Origin: Shouchella xiaoxiensis
GTDB taxonomy: Bacteria > Bacillota > Bacilli > Bacillales > Bacillaceae_D
Length of the DNA: 64,000 bases
Assembly (NCBI RefSeq): GCF_016907895.1
Contig: NZ_JAFBCV010000012.1
Coordinates: 62,001 to 126,000 of the forward strand
Direction: 5' to 3'
A program made the position numbers and the translations under genes. Positions 36,799 to 44,139 of this stretch are shown here, one piece after another (the first letter of the stretch is position 1; each line of letters starts with the position of its first letter). The notes beneath the pieces are model-generated. The model made no database searches. It was given only the letters and a program-made list of their open reading frames with translations, and was not told the origin of the DNA.

Positions 36799-36824
36799 AA
36801 AAGAGCGCGAATAGCAGCTCTTTT
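36799..36824 (+). promoter_or_regulatory. Intercistronic hairpin in gltB-gltD
   Basis: AAAAGAGC and GCTCTTTT pair around ten bases between the two subunit genes. It lacks a U-run, so it may adjust the ratio or stability of the two cistrons rather than end transcription. Confidence 0.5.
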
Positions 36825-36848
36825 CTGCTAAAGAAAGGGGTGGAGTAA

Positions 36849-38333
36849 ATGGGTAAGCCTACTGGATTTTTAGAATACAAACGGGAAGCACCACCAAAAC
36901 GTGACCCATTTGAACGAACAAAGAATTGGCAGGAGTTTCAAATTCACTTACCTGAAAAAACGTTACAAGAGCAAGGTGGACGATGTATGGATTGTGCCAT
37001 TCCATTTTGCCAAGCAGGAACAGATATGATTGGTTCTGGAGAAATTGGCTGTCCTGTCCATAACTTAATTCCAGAGTGGAATGAACTCGTTTACCGTGGA
37101 AAGTGGAAGGAAGCTCTCGCTCGATTGCATAAAACAAATAACTTCCCTGAATTCACAGGAAGAGTTTGTCCGGCTCCATGTGAAGGTTCTTGTACAGTAG
37201 CAATTGATGCGGATGCGGTTACGATTAAATCGCTTGAGTATCATATTGTCGAACGAGGGTTTAATGAAGGTTGGATAAAAGCAAATCCGCCATTAAAACG
37301 AACAGGAAAAACGGTCGCTGTTATTGGGTCAGGACCGGCTGGGTTAGCAGCGGCTGCACAATTAAACAAAGCGGGTCACCTTGTTACGGTTTTCGAGCGA
37401 GAAGACCGTATCGGTGGATTACTCACTTATGGTATTCCTGATGTAAAGCTTGCTTATTCTATAGTGGAAAGAAGAGTCCAATTATTAAAAGAAGAGGGAA
37501 TTACATTCAGGGTTAACATTGAAATTGGAAAGGATGTTCATGCGGCAGAGCTTGAAGAGCAGTTCGATGCGGTTATTCTAGCAACTGGATCAACAAAGCC
37601 ACGTGAAGTCGATCATGAGGGTCGAGAGTTAGATGGCATTCATTATGCGATGGACTTTTTAACAGCCAATACAAAAAGTTTATTGAATTCCAATCATCAA
37701 GATGAAAACTACATTTCTGCTAAAGGAAAGCATGTAATCGTCATCGGTGGAGGCGACACAGGAGCAGACTGTATTACAACCTCTATTAGACATGGAGCAG
37801 CTACGGTTACACAGTTTGATATTAACAAGCAAAAAGGTTTCGAGCGAGAAGTGAATAATGCGTGGCCGCTCTTTCCAATTATTCACACAACGGAAGATGC
37901 ACATAAAGAAGCCAAGGCCGTTTATGGAAAAGATCCACGGGCCTATAAATTACAAACAAAGCGATTTATAAGTAATGACAATGGACAGTTAGTTGGGGTA
38001 GAAACGATTGAGGTAAAGACGGAGTGGGTCGAGGGACAAAAAGTAAGAACGGAAATTCCAAACACCGAAAAGACATGGGAAGCGGATCTTGTGCTGTTAG
38101 CTATTGGGTTCAGCGGACCAGAAAAAGAGTTACTCGCACAATTAAACGTAGCGACTACATCAAGACAAACGGTTGCTGCGGACTATGGCACCTATCAAAC
38201 GTCTAAAGAAGGAGTATTTGCAGCAGGTGACAATCGCAGAGGGCAAAGCTTAGTAGTCTGGGCGATTCATGAGGGACGAGAAGCGGCAAGGGAATGTGAC
38301 CGTTTTCTTATGGGGACAACACGATTACCTTAA
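36849..38333 (+). CDS. gltD: Glutamate synthase (NADPH) small subunit
   Basis: The 494-residue iron-sulfur flavoprotein (called gltB in Bacillus subtilis) that passes electrons from NADPH via FAD and 4Fe-4S clusters to the large subunit. The N-terminus carries the cysteines C46, C49 and C54 in GGRCMDCAIPFC, with another group in CPAPCEGSC. The FAD loop is VAVIGSGPAGLAAAA and the NADPH loop VIVIGGGDTGADC. AAAGGGGTGG lies upstream of the ATG. Confidence 0.96.
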   Translation: MGKPTGFLEYKREAPPKRDPFERTKNWQEFQIHLPEKTLQEQGGRCMDCAIPFCQAGTDMIGSGEIGCPVHNLIPEWNELVYRGKWKEALARLHKTNNFPEFTGRVCPAPCEGSCTVAIDADAVTIKSLEYHIVERGFNEGWIKANPPLKRTGKTVAVIGSGPAGLAAAAQLNKAGHLVTVFEREDRIGGLLTYGIPDVKLAYSIVERRVQLLKEEGITFRVNIEIGKDVHAAELEEQFDAVILATGSTKPREVDHEGRELDGIHYAMDFLTANTKSLLNSNHQDENYISAKGKHVIVIGGGDTGADCITTSIRHGAATVTQFDINKQKGFEREVNNAWPLFPIIHTTEDAHKEAKAVYGKDPRAYKLQTKRFISNDNGQLVGVETIEVKTEWVEGQKVRTEIPNTEKTWEADLVLLAIGFSGPEKELLAQLNVATTSRQTVAADYGTYQTSKEGVFAAGDNRRGQSLVVWAIHEGREAARECDRFLMGTTRLP

Positions 38334-38417
38334 TTTTTCAACTTTTTATGTCATTTCCTTCTAGTCAAATGTCGTTACTCATGTAATAATGATGAAAACG
38401 TCACGGGAGAGGGTGGT

Positions 38418-39059
38418 GTGGGATTGGTTAAAGCGTATATAAACCATTTAGTGATGATTGCGATAACGTTGGTTTCTTTTAATCTATCATTCTATGATGA
38501 GTGGGCCGATAAACAATCAGCACACAACCCGTTTGACAAACTAAAGCACGTCTCAGACAAAGCGCATGTGTATAAAGCGGAAGTGGATGAATTCGATTTA
38601 CTTCCCTCTGTGATTGGTTATCCAACACAATATGCTGATATTGATTTAACGCCTCATTGGTTAACAGAGACCATGATCATGGATGAAGCGTATAAGCAGT
38701 GTTTGCAAAAGTTTGGTGAAAGTATTTCCCAGAAGATTGAGCCCGCTTTTAAAGAAGAAATTTTACCAGAATTAAAACAGGCCGTTTCGCAATTGTTTGG
38801 AACGAGTTCATTTTATGATTTGGACGATATTGGCGTAACTCATACGCCTTCTGCTGGTCGCGGAGAAAAAATAATGCATGTATATAACCGATCAACGGGT
38901 GATGACTTGCTTCGCTTCCACGTGCGTATTGATCGACCTCCAAAGAAAGGGCATGTGTTTCAATTTCATTATCACGTGCCTAAAGATAACTACGATGAAC
39001 ATCATGAACTAGGCTCTATTTACTGGGGCAAAAATGAACCTCCGCTATATTCAGCGTGA
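38418..39059 (+). CDS. ypjP: YpjP-like secreted or membrane-anchored protein
   Basis: A 213-residue protein with an N-terminal hydrophobic segment (about residues 5-25) that could be a signal anchor. The C-terminal motif with FHYHVPKDNYDEHHELGSI and WGKNEPP resembles the YpjP family of Bacillus. The role is unknown. The GTG at 38418 is used here; a TTG at 38424 lies at a slightly better distance from GAGAGGG, so the start is uncertain by two codons. Confidence 0.7.
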   Translation: MGLVKAYINHLVMIAITLVSFNLSFYDEWADKQSAHNPFDKLKHVSDKAHVYKAEVDEFDLLPSVIGYPTQYADIDLTPHWLTETMIMDEAYKQCLQKFGESISQKIEPAFKEEILPELKQAVSQLFGTSSFYDLDDIGVTHTPSAGRGEKIMHVYNRSTGDDLLRFHVRIDRPPKKGHVFQFHYHVPKDNYDEHHELGSIYWGKNEPPLYSA

Positions 39060-39169
39060 GGTTTTATTTGTGACGAAAAATGTCGTACTTTTTTCGTGTT
39101 TTTGTTACCGCTTTGCTCAAACTTTTGGTACAGTTAAAAGAGGATTATGGTGAGTGGAGGCGTTTTTTA

Positions 39170-39424
39170 ATGGAGTCAGAAAATAACATGAAAAAAAGAA
39201 AACCACTTTGGTTAAAGTGGATCATTGGTCTAATTTTTGCATATGTTGGGTTGCTCGTATTGGTTTTAGCAGCGGCTATCGTAACGATGACCGGAACGTT
39301 TACGCTGATTGTGTTAGAGTTATTTATTGAAAATCAGTCATTACGTGATTTTAATGAGCAATATTTGGTTCCTGCATCTGAGTTCTCATGGAACTTATTT
39401 ACACGTTTGGTTCCTGGTCTTTAG
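39170..39424 (+). CDS. Small membrane protein, 84 residues
   Basis: A basic N-terminus (MESENNMKKRKPLWLKW) is followed by one long hydrophobic stretch (about 18-47), then a short tail outside or inside. The ATG at 39170 follows GTGGAGG at nine bases; the upstream in-frame extension has no ribosome site. A positive-inside rule puts the N-terminus in the cytosol. No family is recognised. It is followed directly by another small membrane gene and kapB. Confidence 0.6.
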   Translation: MESENNMKKRKPLWLKWIIGLIFAYVGLLVLVLAAAIVTMTGTFTLIVLELFIENQSLRDFNEQYLVPASEFSWNLFTRLVPGL

Positions 39425-39426
39425 AA

Positions 39427-39615
39427 ATGGCAACCTCGACTGAATGGATGTTTATGGCTTTATTGCTTGTATGTTTTATTAGTGCTGGCATATTTGGTGG
39501 GATTTCACTATGGTCACTAATGAAGCAACGAACCAAGCCGTTGTACTGGAGCGTACCGCTAGCGGTGTTAAGTGCTCTATCTTTTATAATCATTATGTTT
39601 TACTTTCTTCTTTGA
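39427..39615 (+). CDS. Small two-span membrane protein, 62 residues
   Basis: Two hydrophobic helices (about 7-30 and 42-62) joined by a loop MKQRTKPLYWS. The ATG at 39427 is two bases after the previous stop and lacks its own strong ribosome site, so it is probably coupled to the upstream gene; an ATG at 39388 would overlap the upstream gene instead. No family is recognised. Confidence 0.5.
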   Translation: MATSTEWMFMALLLVCFISAGIFGGISLWSLMKQRTKPLYWSVPLAVLSALSFIIIMFYFLL

Positions 39616-39622
39616 GGAGTGA

Positions 39623-39997
39623 ATGGAATTGGAAATCGTTCGAGCAAAATACAAAACGGGTCGTTACATTGGTAAATTAATTGAGATGAAAGAAGAGGAG
39701 AACCGGGCTTTGTTTCAAGTTTTAGCGGTTGAAACGCACCCCCAACAAGGGGATTTGCATCAGCCAAAGCAAATTGATGTTCCGCTCTTTCATCAACGAA
39801 AAGCGTTAGCTTATTTGGAAAAAACATGGGTGCCGTCCTCGACCGTTAAACCATACAATGGAGATCTACCGGATTATAAACAGTCGTTAGAATTGGCTTT
39901 GAATGCCGCGAAAGACAAGGTAAGAAATGATCATTCTCAGTGGGGGCAAGCAAGTCTTCAATTACTCGATGAGTTAGAACATGAATACCGCCTATAG
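39623..39997 (+). CDS. kapB: Kinase-associated lipoprotein B homologue
   Basis: A 124-residue soluble protein matching KapB of Bacillus subtilis: IVRAKYKTGRYIGKLIE, HPQQGDLHQPKQIDVPLFHQRKAL and DYKQSLELAL segments. KapB is needed for KinB-dependent sporulation signalling. A lipobox is not seen in this copy, as in other KapB proteins. GAGGAG precedes the ATG at 39623 (a TTG two codons later is an alternative). Its end shares a bidirectional terminator with dapA. Confidence 0.88.
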   Translation: MELEIVRAKYKTGRYIGKLIEMKEEENRALFQVLAVETHPQQGDLHQPKQIDVPLFHQRKALAYLEKTWVPSSTVKPYNGDLPDYKQSLELALNAAKDKVRNDHSQWGQASLQLLDELEHEYRL

Positions 39998-39998
39998 T

Positions 39999-40037
39999 AA
40001 AAAAAAGAGTGACTCCATTAGGAATCACTCTTTTTTT
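39999..40037. terminator. Bidirectional terminator between kapB and dapA
   Basis: An A-run and AAGAGTGACTCC pair with GGAATCACTCTT plus T-run around ATTA, with one mismatch. It covers the end of kapB and the stop of dapA. Confidence 0.9.
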
Positions 40038-40920
40038 ATGTTGTTTGAGGTACAAATGGTGCAATAATTGGTTGTAAAACGCTTTTTTCAACGTCTGTTA
40101 ACGCTAGCAATGGTAATCGGACGGCGCCGCTTGGAAGACCATACGCCTCTAGGGCAGCTTTTACAGGTGCCGGACTTGGGGCCATGAACATAGCTTGCAT
40201 AACGGGGAAAAGTTTACTATGTTGTGCCGCTGCTTGTTTTATTTGACCCGATTCAAAAGCTGCAATCATTTGTTTCATCTCTGAACCGACAATGTGTGAG
40301 GCTACGGAAACTACGCCAGCTCCGCCCACAGCAAGGATAGGAAGTGTTAAAGAATCGTCACCGCTGTAAACGAGGAAATCTGCTGGAGCTTGATGAATTA
40401 ACGCGGATATTTTATCGACATCTGCGCTGGCTTCTTTTATCGCAAAGACATTTGAGTGGGTTGCAAGCCTAAGCGTTGTTTCAATGCTCATATCTACACC
40501 TGTCCGTCCTGGAACGTTGTAAAGCATAACTGGAAGAGGTGTTGCGTCTGCCACTTGCATCATGTGCTGGTACAAACCTTCTTGTGAAGGCTTATTGTAG
40601 TATGGAGCAACTACCATAATTCCATCTGCCCCTAGTTGATAAGCTTCTTGTGCTAATTCAACAGAGAGAGCTGTATTGTTCGAGCCTACTCCTGCAATTA
40701 CTTTCATTTTTCCTGAAGCATGTTGAATGGCTGTCTGCAGCATGGACCTTTTTTCCTCGTTTGTTAAGGTTGGCACTTCTGCAGTTGTTCCGTTGATGAC
40801 AAGCGTATCTGTACCTGTTTCGTATAGGTGGTCAATTAAATTCATTGTACCGGTTATGTCGAGTTTTCCATCATTAGTAAAAGGGGTAATCATAGCAGTC
40901 ATTAATTGTCCAAAATTCAT
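40036..40920 (-). CDS. dapA: 4-hydroxy-tetrahydrodipicolinate synthase
   Basis: DapA condenses pyruvate and aspartate semialdehyde, the first committed step of the lysine and meso-diaminopimelate branch. Of its 294 residues, the Schiff-base lysine is K162 in AIKEAS, the tyrosine is Y134 in MLYNVPGRTG, and R139 is present. The substrate loop reads NGTTAEVPTL instead of GTTGESPTL. It is the only lysine gene here, not next to asd, dapG or spoVF. AGGAGG is upstream of the ATG. Expression is predicted to be controlled by the L-box in its leader. Confidence 0.95.
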   Translation of the reverse strand: MNFGQLMTAMITPFTNDGKLDITGTMNLIDHLYETGTDTLVINGTTAEVPTLTNEEKRSMLQTAIQHASGKMKVIAGVGSNNTALSVELAQEAYQLGADGIMVVAPYYNKPSQEGLYQHMMQVADATPLPVMLYNVPGRTGVDMSIETTLRLATHSNVFAIKEASADVDKISALIHQAPADFLVYSGDDSLTLPILAVGGAGVVSVASHIVGSEMKQMIAAFESGQIKQAAAQHSKLFPVMQAMFMAPSPAPVKAALEAYGLPSGAVRLPLLALTDVEKSVLQPIIAPFVPQTT

Positions 40921-40951
40921 TTAAAATCCTCCTACTTGAACGGTGAGAGCA

Positions 40952-41190
40952 ATAAAAAAACAACAATGAAGGGCTCATTGCTGCACTAGGTCAATCAAAT
41001 ACCTAGGTTGAGATAGCCCACCATACGAATGTATGACAGTGCTGATCTTTTTTAGAATCAGCCCCAATAAGCATAACTGTGGGTTCATGCTTATTTCGGC
41101 AATCACGCCTTTCTAACCACATCATAAGAGCCCAAACTCTTCAATGGTTATACTTATCGATCATGCACCTCTACTCGAAACACCTGTTCA
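40952..41190 (-). promoter_or_regulatory. Lysine riboswitch (L-box) with intrinsic terminator, controlling dapA
   Basis: Read on the minus strand, the leader shows the L-box core: AGAGGTGC at the 5' side, a K-turn-like GATGTGG and GAAAGGCG segment, the GTGATTGCCGAA element, a stem AATAAGCAT / ATGCTTATT, a stem CTGATTCT / AGATCAG, and the closing GGTGGGCTATCTC. After it comes a switch stem CTAGGT / ACCTAG and then GCAGCAATGA...TTCATTGTTG plus a T-run (minus strand 40983-40952), a classic terminator. Lysine binding should favour termination. This is a transcriptional type L-box. Confidence 0.95.
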
Positions 41191-41202
41191 GTTTATGGGT
41201 TA

Positions 41203-41231
41203 ACTCTATCAAATCCTCGGTTTGTTTGCAA
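41203..41231 (-). promoter_or_regulatory. Promoter of the dapA leader
   Basis: TTGCAA (41231-41226) and TAGAGT (41208-41203) lie 17 bases apart on the minus strand. The transcript would start near 41196, just in front of the L-box, which fits. Confidence 0.65.
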
Positions 41232-41233
41232 CT

Positions 41234-41386
41234 TTAATTTTGTTTGTTACGGCGATAGCTTTGCAAGCAGTTTAATAAAGTATCAAGCTCCTGCGAGCAT
41301 TTTACCGTTTTGGAAGCAGTCATGCCAAATTTACTAGCAATCATATGCATTTCACTGCGTTTCACTTCAATATCAATATGAATCAT
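41234..41386 (-). CDS. Spo0E-like aspartyl-phosphate phosphatase
   Basis: A 50-residue protein with the Spo0E family signature: a helix around EMHMIASKFGMTASKTVKC, then the SQELD motif at 31-35 and a second helix LLNCLQSYRR. In Bacillus, Spo0E and its short relatives (YnzD, YisI) remove phosphate from Spo0A-P and hold back sporulation. CGGAG lies seven bases before the ATG. The -10 box TATAAT (minus strand 41430-41425) suits its own promoter, although no clear -35 is seen. Confidence 0.85.
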   Translation of the reverse strand: MIHIDIEVKRSEMHMIASKFGMTASKTVKCSQELDTLLNCLQSYRRNKQN

Positions 41387-41504
41387 TTTTCAACTCCGCT
41401 TGTCCGTATTTACACCCAACTGCTATTATAGCTTGATTCGCCAAGAAGAAAAAGGACTTAGCAAAACTAGTCAAATAAAAGGTATTTTAGTCATTATTCG
41501 ACAA

Positions 41505-42017
41505 TTAGCTTTTGGGTGCTTTTATTCCGTACTGTTCAATGAGCGATTGAAATTCGACTGAAAAGAGGCGAATTGTAAGCACACTGTAGCCGTAATGCAG
41601 TTGTTGGTCATTCACATCATTTTGATTTAATGCATCTTGAAGCTCTTGTAACGTTACATAATAGGAATGATGAAGGTTTTGCAAGTCGCTAAATAACTCT
41701 GGCGCATGTTGCTGATCCCACTGTTTGCTCTTTTTGATTAGGGATTCATTCAAAGACACAGCCGCATGCTTGTCACCTGTTTCAAGTAGATGACCTAACT
41801 GTGTTAATTCATCCTGAATTTCGCCTAGATATCCTTTCGTTTTTGTCGCAAATTCCTCTAATTCCGGTGTTTGTTCAACTTTTAAGTGATTCACATCAAG
41901 CCGATTAGACATCCCTTTTATTTCTGCTGGTTGTTCAGCAGGACTGTTTCCATTTACGCATGAACATAAAAGACACAGAATGATGATACTAATCGTTGTT
42001 TTAACCTGTATTCTCAC
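41505..42017 (-). CDS. Predicted lipoprotein, 170 residues
   Basis: The N-terminus is a short basic head, a hydrophobic stretch and a lipobox LLCSC with lipidation cysteine C20. After the anchor, the protein is mostly helical and rich in Gln, Glu and Leu (about 45-165), suggesting an extracellular helical bundle. GAGGG precedes the GTG start by eight bases. No family is recognised. A TTCACA-16-TATAAA pair on the minus strand in the divergent gap might be its promoter. Confidence 0.75.
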   Translation of the reverse strand: MRIQVKTTISIIILCLLCSCVNGNSPAEQPAEIKGMSNRLDVNHLKVEQTPELEEFATKTKGYLGEIQDELTQLGHLLETGDKHAAVSLNESLIKKSKQWDQQHAPELFSDLQNLHHSYYVTLQELQDALNQNDVNDQQLHYGYSVLTIRLFSVEFQSLIEQYGIKAPKS

Positions 42018-42081
42018 ATTTAATCCCTCACTTAGTCGTGTTTATACAGGTAGTATGGATGATGTGAATAAATCTATTCCT

Positions 42082-42110
42082 TTGCATCAATAAGCTCCTT
42101 TTTTTATAAT
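42082..42110 (+). promoter_or_regulatory. Sigma-A promoter of the HAD phosphatase gene
   Basis: TTGCAT (42082-42087) and a perfect TATAAT (42105-42110) are 17 bases apart. The start of transcription would be about 17 bases before the ATG. Confidence 0.8.
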
Positions 42111-42133
42111 AACGAGCGAGAGGGAGTGATAAA

Positions 42134-43015
42134 ATGAAAGCACTTGTAACCGATATGGACGGGACATTACTAAACGAAGCACGAGAAGTATCACCTAGAA
42201 ATGTAGAAGCATTAAAACAGCTGCAGCAAGAGGGAAAACCAGTATTTATTGCAACCGGTAGAGATTATTATGAAGCTCGATTACCGTTAAAAAAAGCTGA
42301 ATTAACGGTCCCTATTATAAGTGCAAACGGAGCGCAAATACATGATGCTAATGGACGCTTGCTAAAACAAGAACCGTTAATGCAAGAACAAGTAAAGGCT
42401 ATTATGACGATCTTGCGCAAACACGCGATTTATTTTGAGGTGTATGGTGCCGATGCCGTCTATTCAGATAATGTTGAACAGGGTCTAGCTGTTGTGGTTG
42501 ATGTATTAAAATCAACTGGAGCGAGCCTAACAGAAGACGAAATGCTTCATCATGCAAAAGAACGATTCGAACTTGGTGCAGTAAAGCAGATCGAATCGTA
42601 TGAGCGACTTTTAGAACAGAATGAAACGATTTTAAAATTGCTTGCTTTCACCCTTGATTCACATAAATTAACGGAAGCAAAGAAGGAAATAAGTCGTTTT
42701 GATCTTGTTTCAGTGAGTTCATCAGCAGCGGATAATTTAGAAATCACGCATACAAATGCGCAAAAAGGAGAAGCTCTTCAATGGTTATGTGATTTGCATG
42801 GCATTCCTGTTCAAGAAGTAGTTGCAATTGGAGATAACGGAAATGATCTTTCGATGTTTGCGAAAACACCTTTATCAGTTGCAATGGCAAATGCGCCGCA
42901 GTTTATTAAAGAGCAAGCAGTATATGAAACTACAAGCAATGAGTTGGACGGTGTAGCTCAAATTATTGCTTCTTTCAATCAAAGTAGACAAAAGAATACT
43001 CCTGTTAAAAATTAG
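42134..43015 (+). CDS. Cof-type HAD-family sugar-phosphate phosphatase
   Basis: A 293-residue HAD hydrolase of the Cof/IIB subfamily. Motif I is TDMDGTLLN (D7, D9), motif II is ATGRDYY, and the C-terminal motif IV is IGDNGNDLSMF, with the IIB cap between. Family members hydrolyse phosphate from sugar phosphates, FMN or other small substrates; the substrate is not evident. GAGAGGGAG precedes the ATG. It is monocistronic and followed by a strong terminator. Confidence 0.9.
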   Translation: MKALVTDMDGTLLNEAREVSPRNVEALKQLQQEGKPVFIATGRDYYEARLPLKKAELTVPIISANGAQIHDANGRLLKQEPLMQEQVKAIMTILRKHAIYFEVYGADAVYSDNVEQGLAVVVDVLKSTGASLTEDEMLHHAKERFELGAVKQIESYERLLEQNETILKLLAFTLDSHKLTEAKKEISRFDLVSVSSSAADNLEITHTNAQKGEALQWLCDLHGIPVQEVVAIGDNGNDLSMFAKTPLSVAMANAPQFIKEQAVYETTSNELDGVAQIIASFNQSRQKNTPVKN

Positions 43016-43018
43016 ATG

Positions 43019-43067
43019 AAAGACCTTAAGCTGAATGGAGAAATAGCTTAAGGTCTTTTTTTTTTTT
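43019..43067 (+). terminator. Strong terminator of the HAD gene
   Basis: AGACCTTAAGCT and AGCTTAAGGTCT form a perfect stem followed by 11 T. Confidence 0.92.
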
Positions 43068-43092
43068 GTTATAAAACAAAATAAAAAAACTA

Positions 43093-43121
43093 TTGACTGT
43101 TATAGTACAATTGCATATAGT
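43093..43121 (+). promoter_or_regulatory. Sigma-A promoter of a 26-codon gene
   Basis: TTGACT (43093-43098) and TATAGT (43116-43121) are exactly 17 bases apart. It lies after the HAD terminator and before a very short open reading frame. Confidence 0.85.
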
Positions 43122-43165
43122 AGAAGTAAGAAGTGAAATCATTCTAATAAAAGGAGCGAGTAAAG

Positions 43166-43246
43166 ATGGCTGATACGGAAAAAAAGCAACCACCTGTTAC
43201 AGAAGAACCTTCCATTTTAGAGATGATTAATCATTATTATGTTTAG
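43166..43246 (+). CDS. Very small protein, 26 residues
   Basis: The peptide starts MADTEKKQPPVTEEP and ends ILEMINHYYV. AAGGAG lies upstream of the ATG, an excellent sigma-A promoter lies 45 bases further up, and a terminator begins at the stop codon. The acidic head and the short amphipathic tail suggest a regulatory or membrane-associated peptide; this is inference. No family is recognised. Confidence 0.65.
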   Translation: MADTEKKQPPVTEEPSILEMINHYYV

Positions 43247-43269
43247 AGCCGAAGGGCTCTTTTTTTTTG
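43245..43269 (+). terminator. Terminator of the 26-codon gene
   Basis: AGAGCC-GAAG-GGCTCT followed by nine T. It overlaps the stop codon. Confidence 0.92.
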
Positions 43270-43465
43270 TTGTATAACAGGATCGTGTTTAAGAGAGGTA
43301 GAGAAGGGTATAGAAAGATGTGCGAAAAAGGAGCGGTGCGATTGAACAGACAGCTAGTGAACGAAGCGCAAACTTTTCAATCAAGTGGCACGGTCTAGGA
43401 GCCGTAACGATAGAAGAGAGGTAGGGCTTCTGTTGTTTGAAAAGAATAATTGGAGGGGTTAAAAG

Positions 43466-43618
43466 ATGGAAGAACAACGACCAACAAAAGAAGAGTATAA
43501 ATTTAAAATTAACGAAATGCGCAAGGAAGAAGAAGAATACCGGAGAGAGGCATTTATTGAGATTTATGAAGAATACATTTCACTATTGGAATATGAAATT
43601 GACCGCTTGAAAAAATAA
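43466..43618 (+). CDS. Small charged helical protein, 50 residues
   Basis: A very charged peptide (starts MEEQRPTKEEYKF, ends EIDRLKK) likely to be one long helix or coiled coil, without cysteine or membrane span. TTGGAGGGG lies upstream of the ATG, and a terminator follows at 43627-43651. No family is recognised. The upstream gap (43270-43465) holds a weak 26-codon frame from 43318, which is not supported by a good start. Confidence 0.65.
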   Translation: MEEQRPTKEEYKFKINEMRKEEEEYRREAFIEIYEEYISLLEYEIDRLKK

Positions 43619-43626
43619 CAAGGAGG

Positions 43627-43651
43627 AACCAGTCACATAGGCTGGTTTTTT
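43627..43651 (+). terminator. Terminator after the 50-residue gene
   Basis: AACCAG and CTGGTT pair around TCACATAGG, with a run of T. Confidence 0.85.
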
Positions 43652-43658
43652 GCATTTT

Positions 43659-43680
43659 CTCAGTTTAATGTTAAACTGAG
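43659..43680 (+). promoter_or_regulatory. Palindromic operator of the marR-dioxygenase-hydrolase operon
   Basis: CTCAGTTTAA and TTAAACTGAG are perfect arms around TG, 15 bases before the MarR start. A TTGCAT (43650-43655) to TAAACT (43672-43677) pair would place the promoter across it. The layout fits autorepression by the MarR protein encoded directly downstream. Confidence 0.7.
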
Positions 43681-43695
43681 TGGGAGGTGAGATGC

Positions 43696-44127
43696 ATGAA
43701 GCACACTTTTTTGAGCAACAATCGTCTGGCTTTAGCACTGTGGTTTCGACTTGCTCGCTTTTATCATAAAAGCAACAGTGCCTCAAGTAAGCATGTGTCG
43801 AAGTGGGGATTAACCTTGCCTCAGTTCGATACATTGATGCAAATTCAAGCCTTTCAGCCAATTACCCAAAATGAGTTGGCCGACAAGTTATTTGTTACAA
43901 AAGGAAATGTTACTCATAATTTAGTGAAGCTCGAGCAAGAATGTTTAATAAAGAGAACGAGACAGTGGCGTTCGAAAACGATTGAACTAACGGAAAAGGG
44001 CATTGCTTTATTAAATGATGTTGGACCTAAACAAGCTGAGTTTCAAGCATCACTATTCTCTGCTTTAACAAAAGAAGAACAAAAGCAATTGTTAAGCTTA
44101 TTACGAAAGCTACACAAAGATGAATAG
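43696..44127 (+). CDS. MarR-family repressor (MhqR-like)
   Basis: A 143-residue winged-helix regulator. The DNA-recognition helix is seen in LADKLFVTKGNVTHNLVKLEQECLI and the wing in KRTRQWRSKTIELTEKG. Its neighbours are a VOC dioxygenase and a hydrolase, the MhqR regulon set of Bacillus subtilis that responds to quinones and catechols. The ATG at 43696 has GGGAGG eight bases upstream. MhqR has no redox cysteine; here Cys85-like CLIK is present, so sensing mode is open. Confidence 0.85.
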   Translation: MKHTFLSNNRLALALWFRLARFYHKSNSASSKHVSKWGLTLPQFDTLMQIQAFQPITQNELADKLFVTKGNVTHNLVKLEQECLIKRTRQWRSKTIELTEKGIALLNDVGPKQAEFQASLFSALTKEEQKQLLSLLRKLHKDE

Positions 44128-44139
44128 GAGAGGGTATCT

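Noticed and set aside
36799-36824. Terminator between gltB and gltD
   Set aside because: The stem lacks a U-run and both subunits are needed together, so it was listed only as an intercistronic hairpin.
40727-40924. Plus-strand frame opposite dapA
   Set aside because: It is an antisense shadow of the dapA start region without ribosome site; dapA is firmly identified.
43318-43398. 26-codon frame MCEKGAVRLN...
   Set aside because: The ATG has no good ribosome site, and the region has no promoter or terminator of its own.
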